NCBI RefSeq assembly: GCF_021654575.1
Contig: NZ_AP024488.1
Span: 372,001-436,000 of the forward strand
From: Desulfoluna limicola
GTDB lineage: Bacteria > Desulfobacterota > Desulfobacteria > Desulfobacterales > Desulfolunaceae
DNA: 64,000 nt
Direction: 5' to 3'
Position numbers and translations under genes: made by a program. Shown piece by piece: positions 51,321-59,713 of this stretch (the first letter of the stretch is position 1; each line of letters begins with the position of its first letter). The notes under the pieces are model-generated. The model ran no database searches. It was not told the DNA's origin and saw only the letters and a list, made by a program, of their open reading frames with translations.

Positions 51321-51932
51321 TTATCTTTTTGCCGTCGCAAGAAAAAGGGGAAAGCTGGTGGGGTGTTCGTCAACCTCATTAATGATGGTGTGGCAGACCT
51401 CGAAGGCAACGGATGTAAACCCCGCCGCGTTGAGTTGTGCCGTGAGTGAGGCTCTGTTGAACCCGCAGTGGCCTGAAAAACCGCCGCCGTGAAAGCTGCC
51501 GTCCTCTTCTTCGAGATCGCAGATAAAGAGGGTGCCGCCCGGGGTCAAGTGTTCGTTAAACAGGCTCAGGATACCGGGGATGTCATTGATATGGTGGAGG
51601 GTCATGAGGCTGTATATGGTATCAAAGGTCTCTCCGGCAAGCTCATCGGCGCCCTCGGATATGAGGCGGGCGGAAAGGTCCGAGGCCCCTGCGGCGTTGA
51701 TTTTTTTTGTGAGGACGTCGATCATGCCGGATGAGGTGTCGGCCAGCACCGTGCGATCCGCAAAGGGGCGCAGGGCAAAGGTAAGAAGCCCCGTGCCGCA
51801 TCCGAACTCCAAGGCGCTTACGGGCTTGAGGCCTGAGGCTTTGATGGCTGATGCCACATCGGAGGCTCGTTTGTGGCGTTCCGGGTTTTCGTCCCACCCG
51901 TCTGCTTTTTTATCAAAATTATCGGTCATCAT
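51321..51932 (-). CDS. Class I SAM-dependent methyltransferase
   Basis: A 203-aa protein with the Rossmann methyltransferase motifs: ALEFGCGTGLLTFAL (motif I, near residue 41), VLADTSSGMID, and IYSLMTLHHIND with GGTLFICDLEEEDG. Closest in style to UbiE/Methyltransf_11 small-molecule enzymes. The substrate is unknown. It lies 31 bp downstream of the transglutaminase-like gene on the same strand, probably co-transcribed. Confidence 0.88.
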   Translation of the reverse strand: MMTDNFDKKADGWDENPERHKRASDVASAIKASGLKPVSALEFGCGTGLLTFALRPFADRTVLADTSSGMIDVLTKKINAAGASDLSARLISEGADELAGETFDTIYSLMTLHHINDIPGILSLFNEHLTPGGTLFICDLEEEDGSFHGGGFSGHCGFNRASLTAQLNAAGFTSVAFEVCHTIINEVDEHPTSFPLFLATAKR

Positions 51933-51963
51933 TTATTCCTGTTGCCCCGTTACCAAGGGGGTG

Positions 51964-52674
51964 TTACAGCGCTTCCGCTTCGGCTTCTTTGGCAAAATCA
52001 CCATGTTCTTTGCCTCCCCCGAGACTCTCCAGGTTTTCGAAAAGAGTGGGGTAGGCGGCAAGGGACGCGTTGATGATTTCATCCACGGGTACATCGTCGT
52101 AAGGCCCGCGATCCAGGACATACTCCATGTGCTTTCGGCCTTCGGAATCAAAGGGGTGAAAGAGGCAATCGTTTTTTCCGTCGAACTCCAGGGGGTGGAC
52201 GCCGAACTTCTCGCAGAGGGAGGCGTTGAAGGTGGGGGTGACCTTGATCCAGTGGTCGCCCAGAAAGATTTCCGAGTAGCCGTGGTAGACAAAGAGGTCG
52301 GTTCCCATGAGTTTTCTGAGACGCTGGGTGCTGAGGTGGTTTTTCACGTCGGCGAATCCCAGGCGTGCCGGGACGCCGGCGGCGCGGGCGGCAGCCGTAA
52401 AGACCAGGGCCTTGGCAACACAGTAACCCCGTCCCTTCTGGAGGATGGCGCTGGCTCGCATGCCGTTGGGGCTGAGGTCGTAATAGTATGGGTCGTAGAG
52501 GACATCATCCCGCACCGCGGTAAAAACGGCCATGGCCTTCTCTTTGTCGGAGGAGAGGCCGACGGTGATCCGGTTGACGTAGCTTGTGATGGCTTCAGAA
52601 TCACAGTCAATGTGGGGGGTGGGGGTCAGGTATCGGGAGCGTTCTTCTTCGGAGAGTCTCATCTTTGTCACCAT
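51964..52674 (-). CDS. Transglutaminase-like protein
   Basis: A 236-aa cytoplasmic protein with a transglutaminase-core fold: Cys in QKGRGYCVAKALVFTAAARA, His in YHGYSEIFLGDHWIKVTPTF and a following Asp/Asn-containing strand. The pattern CxxxA, H and W-x-x-V-D/T matches papain-like transglutaminase-superfamily proteins, many of which are peptidases or unassigned. Its C-terminus is acidic. It heads a two-gene unit with the methyltransferase. Confidence 0.82.
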   Translation of the reverse strand: MVTKMRLSEEERSRYLTPTPHIDCDSEAITSYVNRITVGLSSDKEKAMAVFTAVRDDVLYDPYYYDLSPNGMRASAILQKGRGYCVAKALVFTAAARAAGVPARLGFADVKNHLSTQRLRKLMGTDLFVYHGYSEIFLGDHWIKVTPTFNASLCEKFGVHPLEFDGKNDCLFHPFDSEGRKHMEYVLDRGPYDDVPVDEIINASLAAYPTLFENLESLGGGKEHGDFAKEAEAEAL

Positions 52675-53256
52675 GTGTGCAGTCTTTTCTGTGATTGGGG
52701 ACCCATCGGTGCATTGTCTTGCTCGGATGCGCAGTCCAGCGGTCGGGCGCAGGCCTTATTAATTCCGGGCAGTGGGGGGCCGGCGCACTTCTCGTTGGGC
52801 AGCTACAGTGTGAATGCAGGGGTTGGGTCGGGCGAATGACAGCGTCTGCTTCTTTGTCGGTGGCGATGCAGATGGACGTTGCTATAGATACAGGCCACCT
52901 TAATAATTTAGTATTTCACAATCTGAGTCATCAGGGGTACCCCCTTTTTTTACAGCAGGGAAAAATTGCAGGCGAAAGAGGGGGGCTCTTTTGTTGTTAT
53001 CGTTTGATAATTCAGGCGTTTTTTGTTGTCGGTCATGGCGTGCGGTGAAAGGGTTTCGGGGCTGGGGCAGCTGGCGGTGGTATGGCTTCTGTTGCTTTGA
53101 GGGGAAATTGTCAGCAGGTATGGTACCTGTGGTGGGTAAGGCCCCTGGGTATTCCGGGCTAAAGTTTTGCCCGCAAATGAGCGATAGAATGATGAGCATG
53201 GATTGATCAATTTTATTGTGGGGTTCTGTCCAATACAGGACCGCCTGGGAAGGCGT
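52675..53256. other. Spacer, nothing recognised
   Basis: About 580 bp between divergent genes. It has GGGGTACCCCC followed by seven T at 52936-52953, too short a stem for a confident terminator. No hairpin-family repeat is present, and open frames here lack start sites or domain features. Confidence 0.35.
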
Positions 53257-54156
53257 ATGGGAAAGGGTATGGAAAACAGATTGAGGCGGTGCATGTGGCC
53301 GGGGTTGGTGGCCCTTTTGGCTCTGTTTCTGGTCGCCTGTGATAAAGAACCTCCGGAACGGGAAATCATCGTGGGGCCGTGGAAGGACACCATTGCCAGT
53401 TATCACACCATCATCTCCTTTCGTGCCAACGGCTCCTTTGGTACGCTTCGGCTTGCGGAGGGGCAGCACTCGAAAATCGATGATACGGCGGAGCGGGTGA
53501 AGGTGGACGGCAAGTGGCAGCTTTTGCCCCCTGAGGTGGATGGGGACCCGTTGTTGCTCGTCATGACGCCGGAAGTGGTGGAGGGGGATACCCCCTGGGA
53601 GGTGGATGCTCCGGTGACCTATTTGATTGAGCAGCTGAACCCAAACCGCATGATGCTACGGTCTCCCGCCGGTGAGCGCCTCTCCTGGGATCGCCTTCGG
53701 AGCACCAGGGCCCCGGAAGAGGAAGGGGGGCTTCCCCTGATCCATGTGGCCACAGGGCCTATGGTTGTGGGGCTGGCCAAGGAGCGCCTTAACGAGGAGA
53801 ATCGTTATCTGTGCGTTCAGATGGAATTCATCCTCAGTGATGTTGAAGGAACATCCTACATAGAGGATGTACGCCTCGACTCAGGTGAGCCCTCGGGCAG
53901 CTATCGAATTCACCCCAGCGTTCGAGAGGCCCTCGTGCTTCACATGAGTCGCCTGACCCACCGGGATGTGCGCAGCCTCAAGCGGTTTCAGGCCGTTCTG
54001 ACAGATTTCAAGCGAATTCTCACTCCTTACCTTGGGGATCGTCTTAAGGATGTGAAGGTGGTGAAGGTCGTGGTGACATCAACCAGGGACGGTGTGGATA
54101 CGTTTGTGGCCGAGTTTGCCCCTGAACCGGTCGAGCCGGAGGACGCCAAGTCTTAA
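53257..54156 (+). CDS. Lipoprotein with FliL-like C-terminal domain
   Basis: Start 53257 (MGKGMENRL; 53269 is an alternative) gives 299 aa with a lipobox (LFLVACDKEPP). Residues about 25-150 form a lipocalin-like beta region (GPWKDTIASYHTIISFRANG). The C-terminal part (NRYLCVQMEFILSDVEGTSY, DSGEPSGSYRIHPSVREALV, PYLGDRLKDVKVVKVVV) follows the strand-helix pattern of FliL, the flagellar stator-associated protein. No flagellar genes are nearby. The FliL assignment is by pattern only. Confidence 0.6.
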   Translation: MGKGMENRLRRCMWPGLVALLALFLVACDKEPPEREIIVGPWKDTIASYHTIISFRANGSFGTLRLAEGQHSKIDDTAERVKVDGKWQLLPPEVDGDPLLLVMTPEVVEGDTPWEVDAPVTYLIEQLNPNRMMLRSPAGERLSWDRLRSTRAPEEEGGLPLIHVATGPMVVGLAKERLNEENRYLCVQMEFILSDVEGTSYIEDVRLDSGEPSGSYRIHPSVREALVLHMSRLTHRDVRSLKRFQAVLTDFKRILTPYLGDRLKDVKVVKVVVTSTRDGVDTFVAEFAPEPVEPEDAKS

Positions 54157-54162
54157 GCGGGT

Positions 54163-54352
54163 GCGGCCTCCCTCGGCGAGGTGTGGCACCTCGAAGGCAG
54201 GCAGCGGTTGCGCTTTGCCCCTCGCTCTTCGGGGCAAAGCACGGCCGCCGTTAAAGCAGAGCTCGGTCAAGAACAATCATTAAGGCCTGGTTGGTAAGCT
54301 TAGCCCATAAAAATCAGCAAAAGTTTGGTCTTGGCAGTGCCGCCGGCGGCAT
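54163..54352. repeat. Two dispersed repeat modules
   Basis: 54163-54250 has CGAGGTGTGGCACCTCG and a 10-bp stem GCTTTGCCCC (54212-54221) with GGGGCAAAGC (54231-54240), loop TCGCTCTTC. 54284-54352 has AGGCCTGGTTGGTAAGCTTA and GGCAGTGCCGCCGGCGGC. They lie between convergent genes. Confidence 0.8.
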
Positions 54353-54375
54353 GTGCTGAACAGATCACCCTTTCT

Positions 54376-55272
54376 TTATTTCAATCCCATCATTGACCTG
54401 CTGATGTCCTGAAAGATCAGGTAAAGGGCATCATCCAGGATCCCATGCACGCTGTCAGGCGGGTCCGTTCGTTTCATTTCCGTTTTTCTGTCATTCCATT
54501 CGGACAACACATCCAGAACCTGTATCTCCCAGAACAGGGAGGCTTTGCGATGAAGTCTCTCTTCGTAGAGGTTTACCCGGGCCACCGTGCGCTGCAGCAT
54601 GGGATTCATGGTGCCGGGGTAGGCTGTGCACATTTCATCCACGACGGTCCTTTGGGTGTGGTCATCCACGCAGGTGACCTGGAGGTTTGGACCGCCGAAC
54701 ATGGCGCTTCTCATGGGGGTGCAGGTGATGTTCAGCTGGTTCGTTCGCCAGGTCACGGCATCGGAGACGGCCTGCTGCGCATAGGTGAGGTAATACTGGG
54801 CGGTGGTGTGGCAGAGGTAGCGGAGGTGGGCTGATGCAGGGATGCTGTTGTTGAAGGCCAGGGTATGGAGAAGGCTTAACGTGGAGAGGTGAAGGACGGC
54901 CATGGGGGTGAACAGGGGCAGGTGGGTCACCTTCTCTTCGGCTGTGGCCTGGGGAAGAAAGAAGAGGGCGTCGTTGGCCTCAAGGATTTTCAGCACGTTG
55001 ATTAACCGCAGTGAAAGCTCAGCAACCTCACGTTCGTCGGCACCTCGCAGTTGGTCCCCGATGGCGGCCAGGGGGTCGGCAAGTTCCGCCAGTTGGCGTG
55101 ACGCATCTTCTTCGTTGATCAGGTCTTTCATCTGCTTTTTAATGGCATGCCAGAATCCCAGGGATTTGTCGGCAAAGAGAAGATCCGTCAGGATGGGCAG
55201 CAGGGGTGGGGCTGTCTCGGTCGGATCCGTTGCGGAACGGGCCAGCTGCTTTAAAGGCGAGTCTATGGTCAT
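54376..55272 (-). CDS. Protein resembling Cry delta-endotoxin domain I
   Basis: A 298-aa, all-helical protein without signal peptide, preceded by AAGGGGG. Several blocks follow the order of the Cry toxin pore-forming domain: HLPLFTPMAVLHLSTLSLLH (Cry: LPLYAQAANLHLxLL), YYLTYAQQAVSDAVTWRTNQ (Cry: Y-x-D-C-V-x-W-Y-N-x-GL) and QRTVVDEMCTAYPGTMNPM (Cry: RRxMTLxVLDxVALFPxYD). Domains II and III are absent. A lone helical bundle could be a pore-forming effector or a non-toxic relative. The similarity is by eye and needs profile search. Confidence 0.5.
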   Translation of the reverse strand: MTIDSPLKQLARSATDPTETAPPLLPILTDLLFADKSLGFWHAIKKQMKDLINEEDASRQLAELADPLAAIGDQLRGADEREVAELSLRLINVLKILEANDALFFLPQATAEEKVTHLPLFTPMAVLHLSTLSLLHTLAFNNSIPASAHLRYLCHTTAQYYLTYAQQAVSDAVTWRTNQLNITCTPMRSAMFGGPNLQVTCVDDHTQRTVVDEMCTAYPGTMNPMLQRTVARVNLYEERLHRKASLFWEIQVLDVLSEWNDRKTEMKRTDPPDSVHGILDDALYLIFQDISRSMMGLK

Positions 55273-55593
55273 AGGGGCCCCCTTGGTTGGGTGGACGGGC
55301 TTTTTGGGGTCGGGTCGGGTGGGATGAATTAAAGGTGTGATGCGTTGATATTTTCTTTTATTCTAAATCGATAATCGTAGGGCGGCAAGGGAAATTTGTC
55401 TCTGTTTAGCTATGCCTCCGGCGGGTCGCTTTTTGAAGAGGGAGCCACTGACTCGTTAAGCCCAAGCTGTATGGATCGCGGACATCGGCGATGCAATCGA
55501 AACTGCGCTCAAAACCTGTGTGTCTAACTTTTCAAACGTGTGGCCCCCGGCAGGGCTGCCGGGGGCACAAACGGAATGGTTATGAGATTTGAT
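55273..55593. repeat. Spacer with repeat module at 55505-55568
   Basis: A short GCCTCCGGCGGG fragment at 55412-55423 and a module with AAAACCTGTGTGTCTAACTT and CCCCCGGCAGGGCTGCCGGGGGC (strong GC hairpin, arms CCCCCGGCAG/CTGCCGGGGG), matching the one at 34735. No gene. Confidence 0.7.
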
Positions 55594-56205
55594 TTATGAG
55601 GCGCAGGGCTGGCAGAGAAGGCTGCCCTCTTTTTCAACCATTTTGGTTTTCATGGTGAGTTCCCCGCAGGTGGCGCAGGCCACCGATGGGGCCAGTTCGG
55701 CAAAGGCCGGTGTGGGGATGGCGGCCTCGGTGATTTCGAAGACGTCACTGGCAGGTTTGGAGAGAAGGTCCATGGCCTTCATGATTTTCTGCTGCTTTCG
55801 CTCAGCACCCGTGGCGGTGCCTTCTGCAAATTTTTTCTCCAGCTCATTAAACAGGTCGGGTGTTTCACCGGTGTAGGTGTAGGCGGTTTTCCGTGAAAAC
55901 CTGAACCCTTTGCCGGCCGTGCGGGAGTAAACGGTGTAGACGTTCTTCCCGATGTTGTTGATGGTGAGGTTGCCTTTGCCGGACGTGGTGCCCAGAAGCA
56001 CCTGCAGGGCGTCCACGGAGCAGGCGTCGTTTTCGCTGATGGCCACCAACTCTTCATCGTCGCTTCGGGTCTCTTTAAATCGGCGAAGGGACTCCACGGC
56101 CACGATGTAGCCGTAGACAAGGCCGGGGCAGAGATGGCCGTGGAAATCGATGCAGGGTTTCAGTGAGTCGGGCAAGGGGAGATGGGCGTAGTGAGTGTGG
56201 TTCAT
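55594..56205 (-). CDS. FmdE-family protein
   Basis: A 203-aa protein with the FmdE signature (CIDFHGHLCPGLVYGYIVA) near the N-terminus, ENDACSVDALQVLLGTTSGK and GKGFRFSRKTAYTY, then a C-terminal zinc ribbon (CATCGEL and CQPC). FmdE proteins associate with molybdenum formylmethanofuran or formate dehydrogenase systems and bind metal through FHGHxCPG; the exact function is unresolved. No dehydrogenase genes are adjacent. Confidence 0.9.
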   Translation of the reverse strand: MNHTHYAHLPLPDSLKPCIDFHGHLCPGLVYGYIVAVESLRRFKETRSDDEELVAISENDACSVDALQVLLGTTSGKGNLTINNIGKNVYTVYSRTAGKGFRFSRKTAYTYTGETPDLFNELEKKFAEGTATGAERKQQKIMKAMDLLSKPASDVFEITEAAIPTPAFAELAPSVACATCGELTMKTKMVEKEGSLLCQPCAS

Positions 56206-56975
56206 GGGGACCTCGCATCATGGGTTGGGTGAATGAATGGCCGAATGAATTGCCGAATCAGGCGTCCGGGCCTCAAACACTATAATGGAAGGGGCGCTGG
56301 GATGTCAAAAACAAGCCTCCGGCGCAAGGTGGCGCCACCTGGAAAGCGAGTGCGCGAATGCGATACGGACACCATAGCCTTGGGGGCTGCTGCGTCCGCA
56401 TTCGCGTGACGAGCAGGGATGTGCATCGTGCGTGGCAAGAATATGGGCTGACGATTTTCAGTTTTCGACTGAATGAGTCGATGGACCTCGGACGATCATC
56501 GTCACCGGAATATCGGCATCCCGACACCTTCTTCCTGTATGGGGCGGCCTCACCGCTCGTGATGGGTTGCCCATCTTACGGTGCCTCCATAATTCCCGGG
56601 GTGCTGGAAATGGACTGGTTTTGGGGCTGTAAGCAACCCATGTCTATGAATATGAGGTAATCAAGAGTCGAAATGGTGGTTGCAGCGGGTACGGTTTCGT
56701 TTTTCCAGCAGGGGCGACATTGAAAGGCCCGTGCATGGTGTCTGCATACATATGGTAACCAATCATATCCAATAGCTGTGTGTTCCACGGGCGCAGCCCG
56801 TCGGCGAATGTGATGAGCCTGAGGAGCGAAGGCGAGGGCGCATTCGCAAGCAGCTTTCAAGGCGGCACACCTTGCCGCCGGAGTCGTTATTTTCTGACGT
56901 GCACGTGGTTGTTCCGGGAAAAGGGGTTGACAGTGTGGGGTGGGTGACTTTATAAATGCTTCAGGAGGTGCAGTA
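56206..56975. repeat. Spacer with two hairpin-family copies
   Basis: 56314-56425: CAAGGTGGCGCCACCTGG and GCGCGAATGCG/CGCATTCGCG arms. 56785-56887: CACGGGCGCAGCCCGT, GGCGAATG/CATTCGC arms around CCTGAGGAGCGAAGG, and CACACCTTGCCGCCGGAG. A GATGGGTTGCCCATCTTACG element of the GTAGGATGGGC type lies at 56561-56580. No gene. Confidence 0.78.
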
Positions 56976-57560
56976 TTGATAAAGTCTGAGTCAAAACACC
57001 AATTCGGAAGCAAATTGCGGGCGGTACGGGAACGCCGAGGTGTCACCTTGAAGCAGGTGGCCGGGAAGGCCGGGGTGAGTGAAAGCCTGGTGTCCCAGAT
57101 CGAGCGTAACAAGGTCTCCCCATCCGTCGATACCCTTCTTTCCATTGCCGACGTGCTGGGGATCGACTACGAGTACCTCTTCAGCGACTATCGCAAAAAA
57201 GGAAAGGTGGAGATCGTCCGGGCATCGGAGCGCAGCGTGACACGGGACGGCCTGGTGACCATGAGCCGGCTCTCCGTCCGGGAGGAGATCCCGGGGGAGC
57301 ACTCTGTCGACGCCTTCATGCTGGAGGTGGCCGTAGGGGGTGAAAAGGGCGATCTGGAGTACGGGCATGCCGGCCGGGAGTTCGGGGTCATCCTGGAGGG
57401 GGAAGCCGAGCTTCTCTTCGGGGATGATGTGTACACCCTCTCCGGGGGGGACACGGTCTCCTTTGCATCGCGGATTCCGCATATTTTGAAGAACCGGGGC
57501 GACTCCGTGCTGAAAGCGGTCTGGATTGTTTCTCCGCCTCGTCAGTCATCGCACAAATAA
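56976..57560 (+). CDS. XRE-family regulator with cupin sensor domain
   Basis: The best start is TTG 56976, 7 bp after AGGAGG (56963-56968), giving 194 aa. An N-terminal helix-turn-helix (FGSKLRAVRERRGVTLKQVA, GVSESLVSQIERNKVSPSVD) is followed by a C-terminal cupin (EFGVILEGEAELLFGDDVYT, SFASRIPHILKNRG) that probably binds a small ligand. It lies 98 bp upstream of leuC in the same direction and could control leuCD or itself. The ligand is unknown. Confidence 0.9.
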   Translation: MIKSESKHQFGSKLRAVRERRGVTLKQVAGKAGVSESLVSQIERNKVSPSVDTLLSIADVLGIDYEYLFSDYRKKGKVEIVRASERSVTRDGLVTMSRLSVREEIPGEHSVDAFMLEVAVGGEKGDLEYGHAGREFGVILEGEAELLFGDDVYTLSGGDTVSFASRIPHILKNRGDSVLKAVWIVSPPRQSSHK

Positions 57561-57658
57561 ACCGTTTGTTAGAATTACACCAAGTTGTATGTCACCATGG
57601 CTTGTTTGACTTCTTTGCGAGTCCATCGCAGATAAACCAGACATCTTCTGGAGGAGAT

Positions 57659-58951
57659 ATGGGAAAGACAATCGCGGAAAAAATTTTTGAATCGCATCTT
57701 GTGGACAATCCGTCCGGCGACATCCAGGTGATTCGACTGGATGCGGTTTTCTGCCACGAAATCACCACCCCCGTGGCCATTACCGACCTTGAGGCGCGCG
57801 GCATGGACCGTGTGTTTGATCCCTCAAAGATCAAGGCGGTCATCGACCACGTGACCCCTGCCAAGGATTCCAAGACAGCCATGCAGGGCAAGATCATTCG
57901 TGAGTGGGCCCTTCGCCAGGGTATCATCGACTTCTTTGATATCGGTGACAACGGTGTCTGCCATGCCCTCTTCCCTGAGAAGGGGTTTGTGCGTCCCGGC
58001 TATACCATCATCATGGGAGACTCCCACACCTGCACCCACGGAGCCTTCGGGGCCTTTGCCGCCGGTGTCGGCACCACGGACCTTGAGGTGGGTATTTTAA
58101 AAGGGGTCTGCGCCTTTCACGCCCCCAAGACCATGAAGGTCGTCATCACCGGTGAGCTTGCGGCAGGGGTCTACTCGAAGGACGTGATTCTGGCCGTCAT
58201 CGGCAAGCTGGGGGTAAACGGCGCCACCAACCGTGTCATCGAGTTTACCGGGCCGGTTGTGGACGCCATGAGCATGGAAGCCCGAATGACCCTGTGCAAC
58301 ATGGCCATTGAGGCAGGCGGTACCTGCGGTATCTGCGCGCCCGATATGACCACTGTTGAGTACCTCTGGCCCTTCATCCAGGATGAGTTTTCATCCAAAG
58401 AGGCGGCCCTTGAAGCTTACAGCGCTTTTACCGCCGATGCCGATGCAGAGTACGCAGAGGAAATAGACTTTCATGTCGGTGATCTCGTGCCCATGGCCAC
58501 CTTCGGGTACAAGCCCGACCAGGTGAAGTCCATTTCCGAGCTTGAGGGTGAGAAAGTGGACCAGGTCTACATCGGCTCCTGCACCAACGGTCGCATCGAG
58601 GACCTGCGCGTGGCGGCCGAGGTGTTACGGGGCAAGCACATCCATGAGAGCGTGCGTGGCGTGGTGTCGCCTGCCACCCCTGCCATTTACAAGATGGCCC
58701 TCAAAGAGGGGATCATCGAGATATTCATGGATGCGGGCTTCTGCGTCACCAACCCCACTTGCGGGGCGTGCCTCGGCATGAGCAACGGGGTGCTTGCGGA
58801 AGGGGAGGTGTGTGCCTCCACCACCAACCGTAATTTTAACGGGCGCATGGGCAAGGGGGGGATGGTTCACCTCATGAGCCCTGCCTCAGCTGCGGCCACG
58901 GCCCTTACCGGTGTTATCACCAACTCACATATCTTTACGGGAGGGGAGTAA
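57659..58951 (+). CDS. leuC: 3-isopropylmalate dehydratase large subunit
   Basis: ATG 57659 follows GGAGGAG, giving 430 aa, the archaeal-type LeuC length. The aconitase-fold signatures and [4Fe-4S] ligands are seen: GDSHTCTHGAFGAFAAGVGT, the SCTNGRIEDL segment and PTCGACLGMSNGVL. With LeuD it isomerises 2-isopropylmalate to 3-isopropylmalate in leucine synthesis. The closely related homoaconitase cannot be strictly excluded. leuD begins 3 bp after its stop. Confidence 0.94.
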   Translation: MGKTIAEKIFESHLVDNPSGDIQVIRLDAVFCHEITTPVAITDLEARGMDRVFDPSKIKAVIDHVTPAKDSKTAMQGKIIREWALRQGIIDFFDIGDNGVCHALFPEKGFVRPGYTIIMGDSHTCTHGAFGAFAAGVGTTDLEVGILKGVCAFHAPKTMKVVITGELAAGVYSKDVILAVIGKLGVNGATNRVIEFTGPVVDAMSMEARMTLCNMAIEAGGTCGICAPDMTTVEYLWPFIQDEFSSKEAALEAYSAFTADADAEYAEEIDFHVGDLVPMATFGYKPDQVKSISELEGEKVDQVYIGSCTNGRIEDLRVAAEVLRGKHIHESVRGVVSPATPAIYKMALKEGIIEIFMDAGFCVTNPTCGACLGMSNGVLAEGEVCASTTNRNFNGRMGKGGMVHLMSPASAAATALTGVITNSHIFTGGE

Positions 58952-58954
58952 GCC

Positions 58955-59479
58955 ATGAAATCATTCAGCGGAAAAGTCCTGTTTCTGGATCGATCTGATA
59001 TCAATACCGACGAAATCATTCCGGCACGGTACTTGACCGAGATCACCAAGGAGGCCCTCAAGCCTTACCTGCTGGAAGACCTCGAGATGGCCGGGTTTGC
59101 CCCTGAAAGGGACATTGAGCCCTCCGGCGCCGTGGTGACCCGGGCCAACTTCGGCTGCGGCTCTTCCCGGGAGCATGCGCCCTGGGCCTTTGAGGTGAAC
59201 GACATCAACATCGTCATCGGGGAGAGTTTCGCCCGTATTTTCAAGCAGAACATGTTCAACTGCGGCATGATGGCCGTGGAGCTCTCCTCTGAGGTTCTCG
59301 ACGACCTTATGGCCCGTTTCTCCGGCAAGGAGACCGAGCTGGTCACCGACCTTGAGAAGGGGACCTTCAGGTTTACCGCAGCCGGTGAGACCCTTGAGGT
59401 GCCTTTCGAGATCTCAGACTTTGACCGTGCCCTGGTGGAAGCCGGCGGCTGGGTCGGGTATGCGGACAAGCATTACTAA
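58955..59479 (+). CDS. leuD: 3-isopropylmalate dehydratase small subunit
   Basis: A 174-aa swivel-domain protein with the LeuD motif (VTRANFGCGSSREHAPWAFE) and DRSDINTDEIIPARYLTE at the start. It forms the heterodimeric isomerase with LeuC. Three bases separate the two genes, so they are translationally coupled. Confidence 0.95.
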   Translation: MKSFSGKVLFLDRSDINTDEIIPARYLTEITKEALKPYLLEDLEMAGFAPERDIEPSGAVVTRANFGCGSSREHAPWAFEVNDINIVIGESFARIFKQNMFNCGMMAVELSSEVLDDLMARFSGKETELVTDLEKGTFRFTAAGETLEVPFEISDFDRALVEAGGWVGYADKHY

Positions 59480-59520
59480 TTTATGCACGTTGAAACGTCC
59501 ATCGGGTAGGATGGGTTGAA

Positions 59521-59572
59521 CAAAGCAAGGGGTTGGCTGTCCACAGGGCGGCCGGCCCCTTTTGTTTGCTGC
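59521..59572 (+). terminator. Likely terminator after leuCD
   Basis: CAAAGCAAGGGG (59521-59532) can pair with CCCCTTTTGTTTG (59556-59568), enclosing GGCTGTCCACAGGGCGGCC. The T-rich right arm resembles a terminator, though the stem has mismatches. Confidence 0.5.
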
Positions 59573-59713
59573 AAAAAGGTGGTATGGTCTCAACTTGCCG
59601 GAATCCGGCCCCGGATGAGCCAAATGCTTTGTTTTGACAGAGTATAGGCGTCGTATTGCCCGCTTCCATGCGCTGTGCGGGATTGCTTCCGGTTTTTTTC
59701 CATGCGCATCATC

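Noticed and set aside
51532-52839. 435-codon open frame antisense to the methyltransferase and transglutaminase genes
   Set aside because: It runs across two real genes and their spacer in the opposite direction, as expected for GC-driven open frames.
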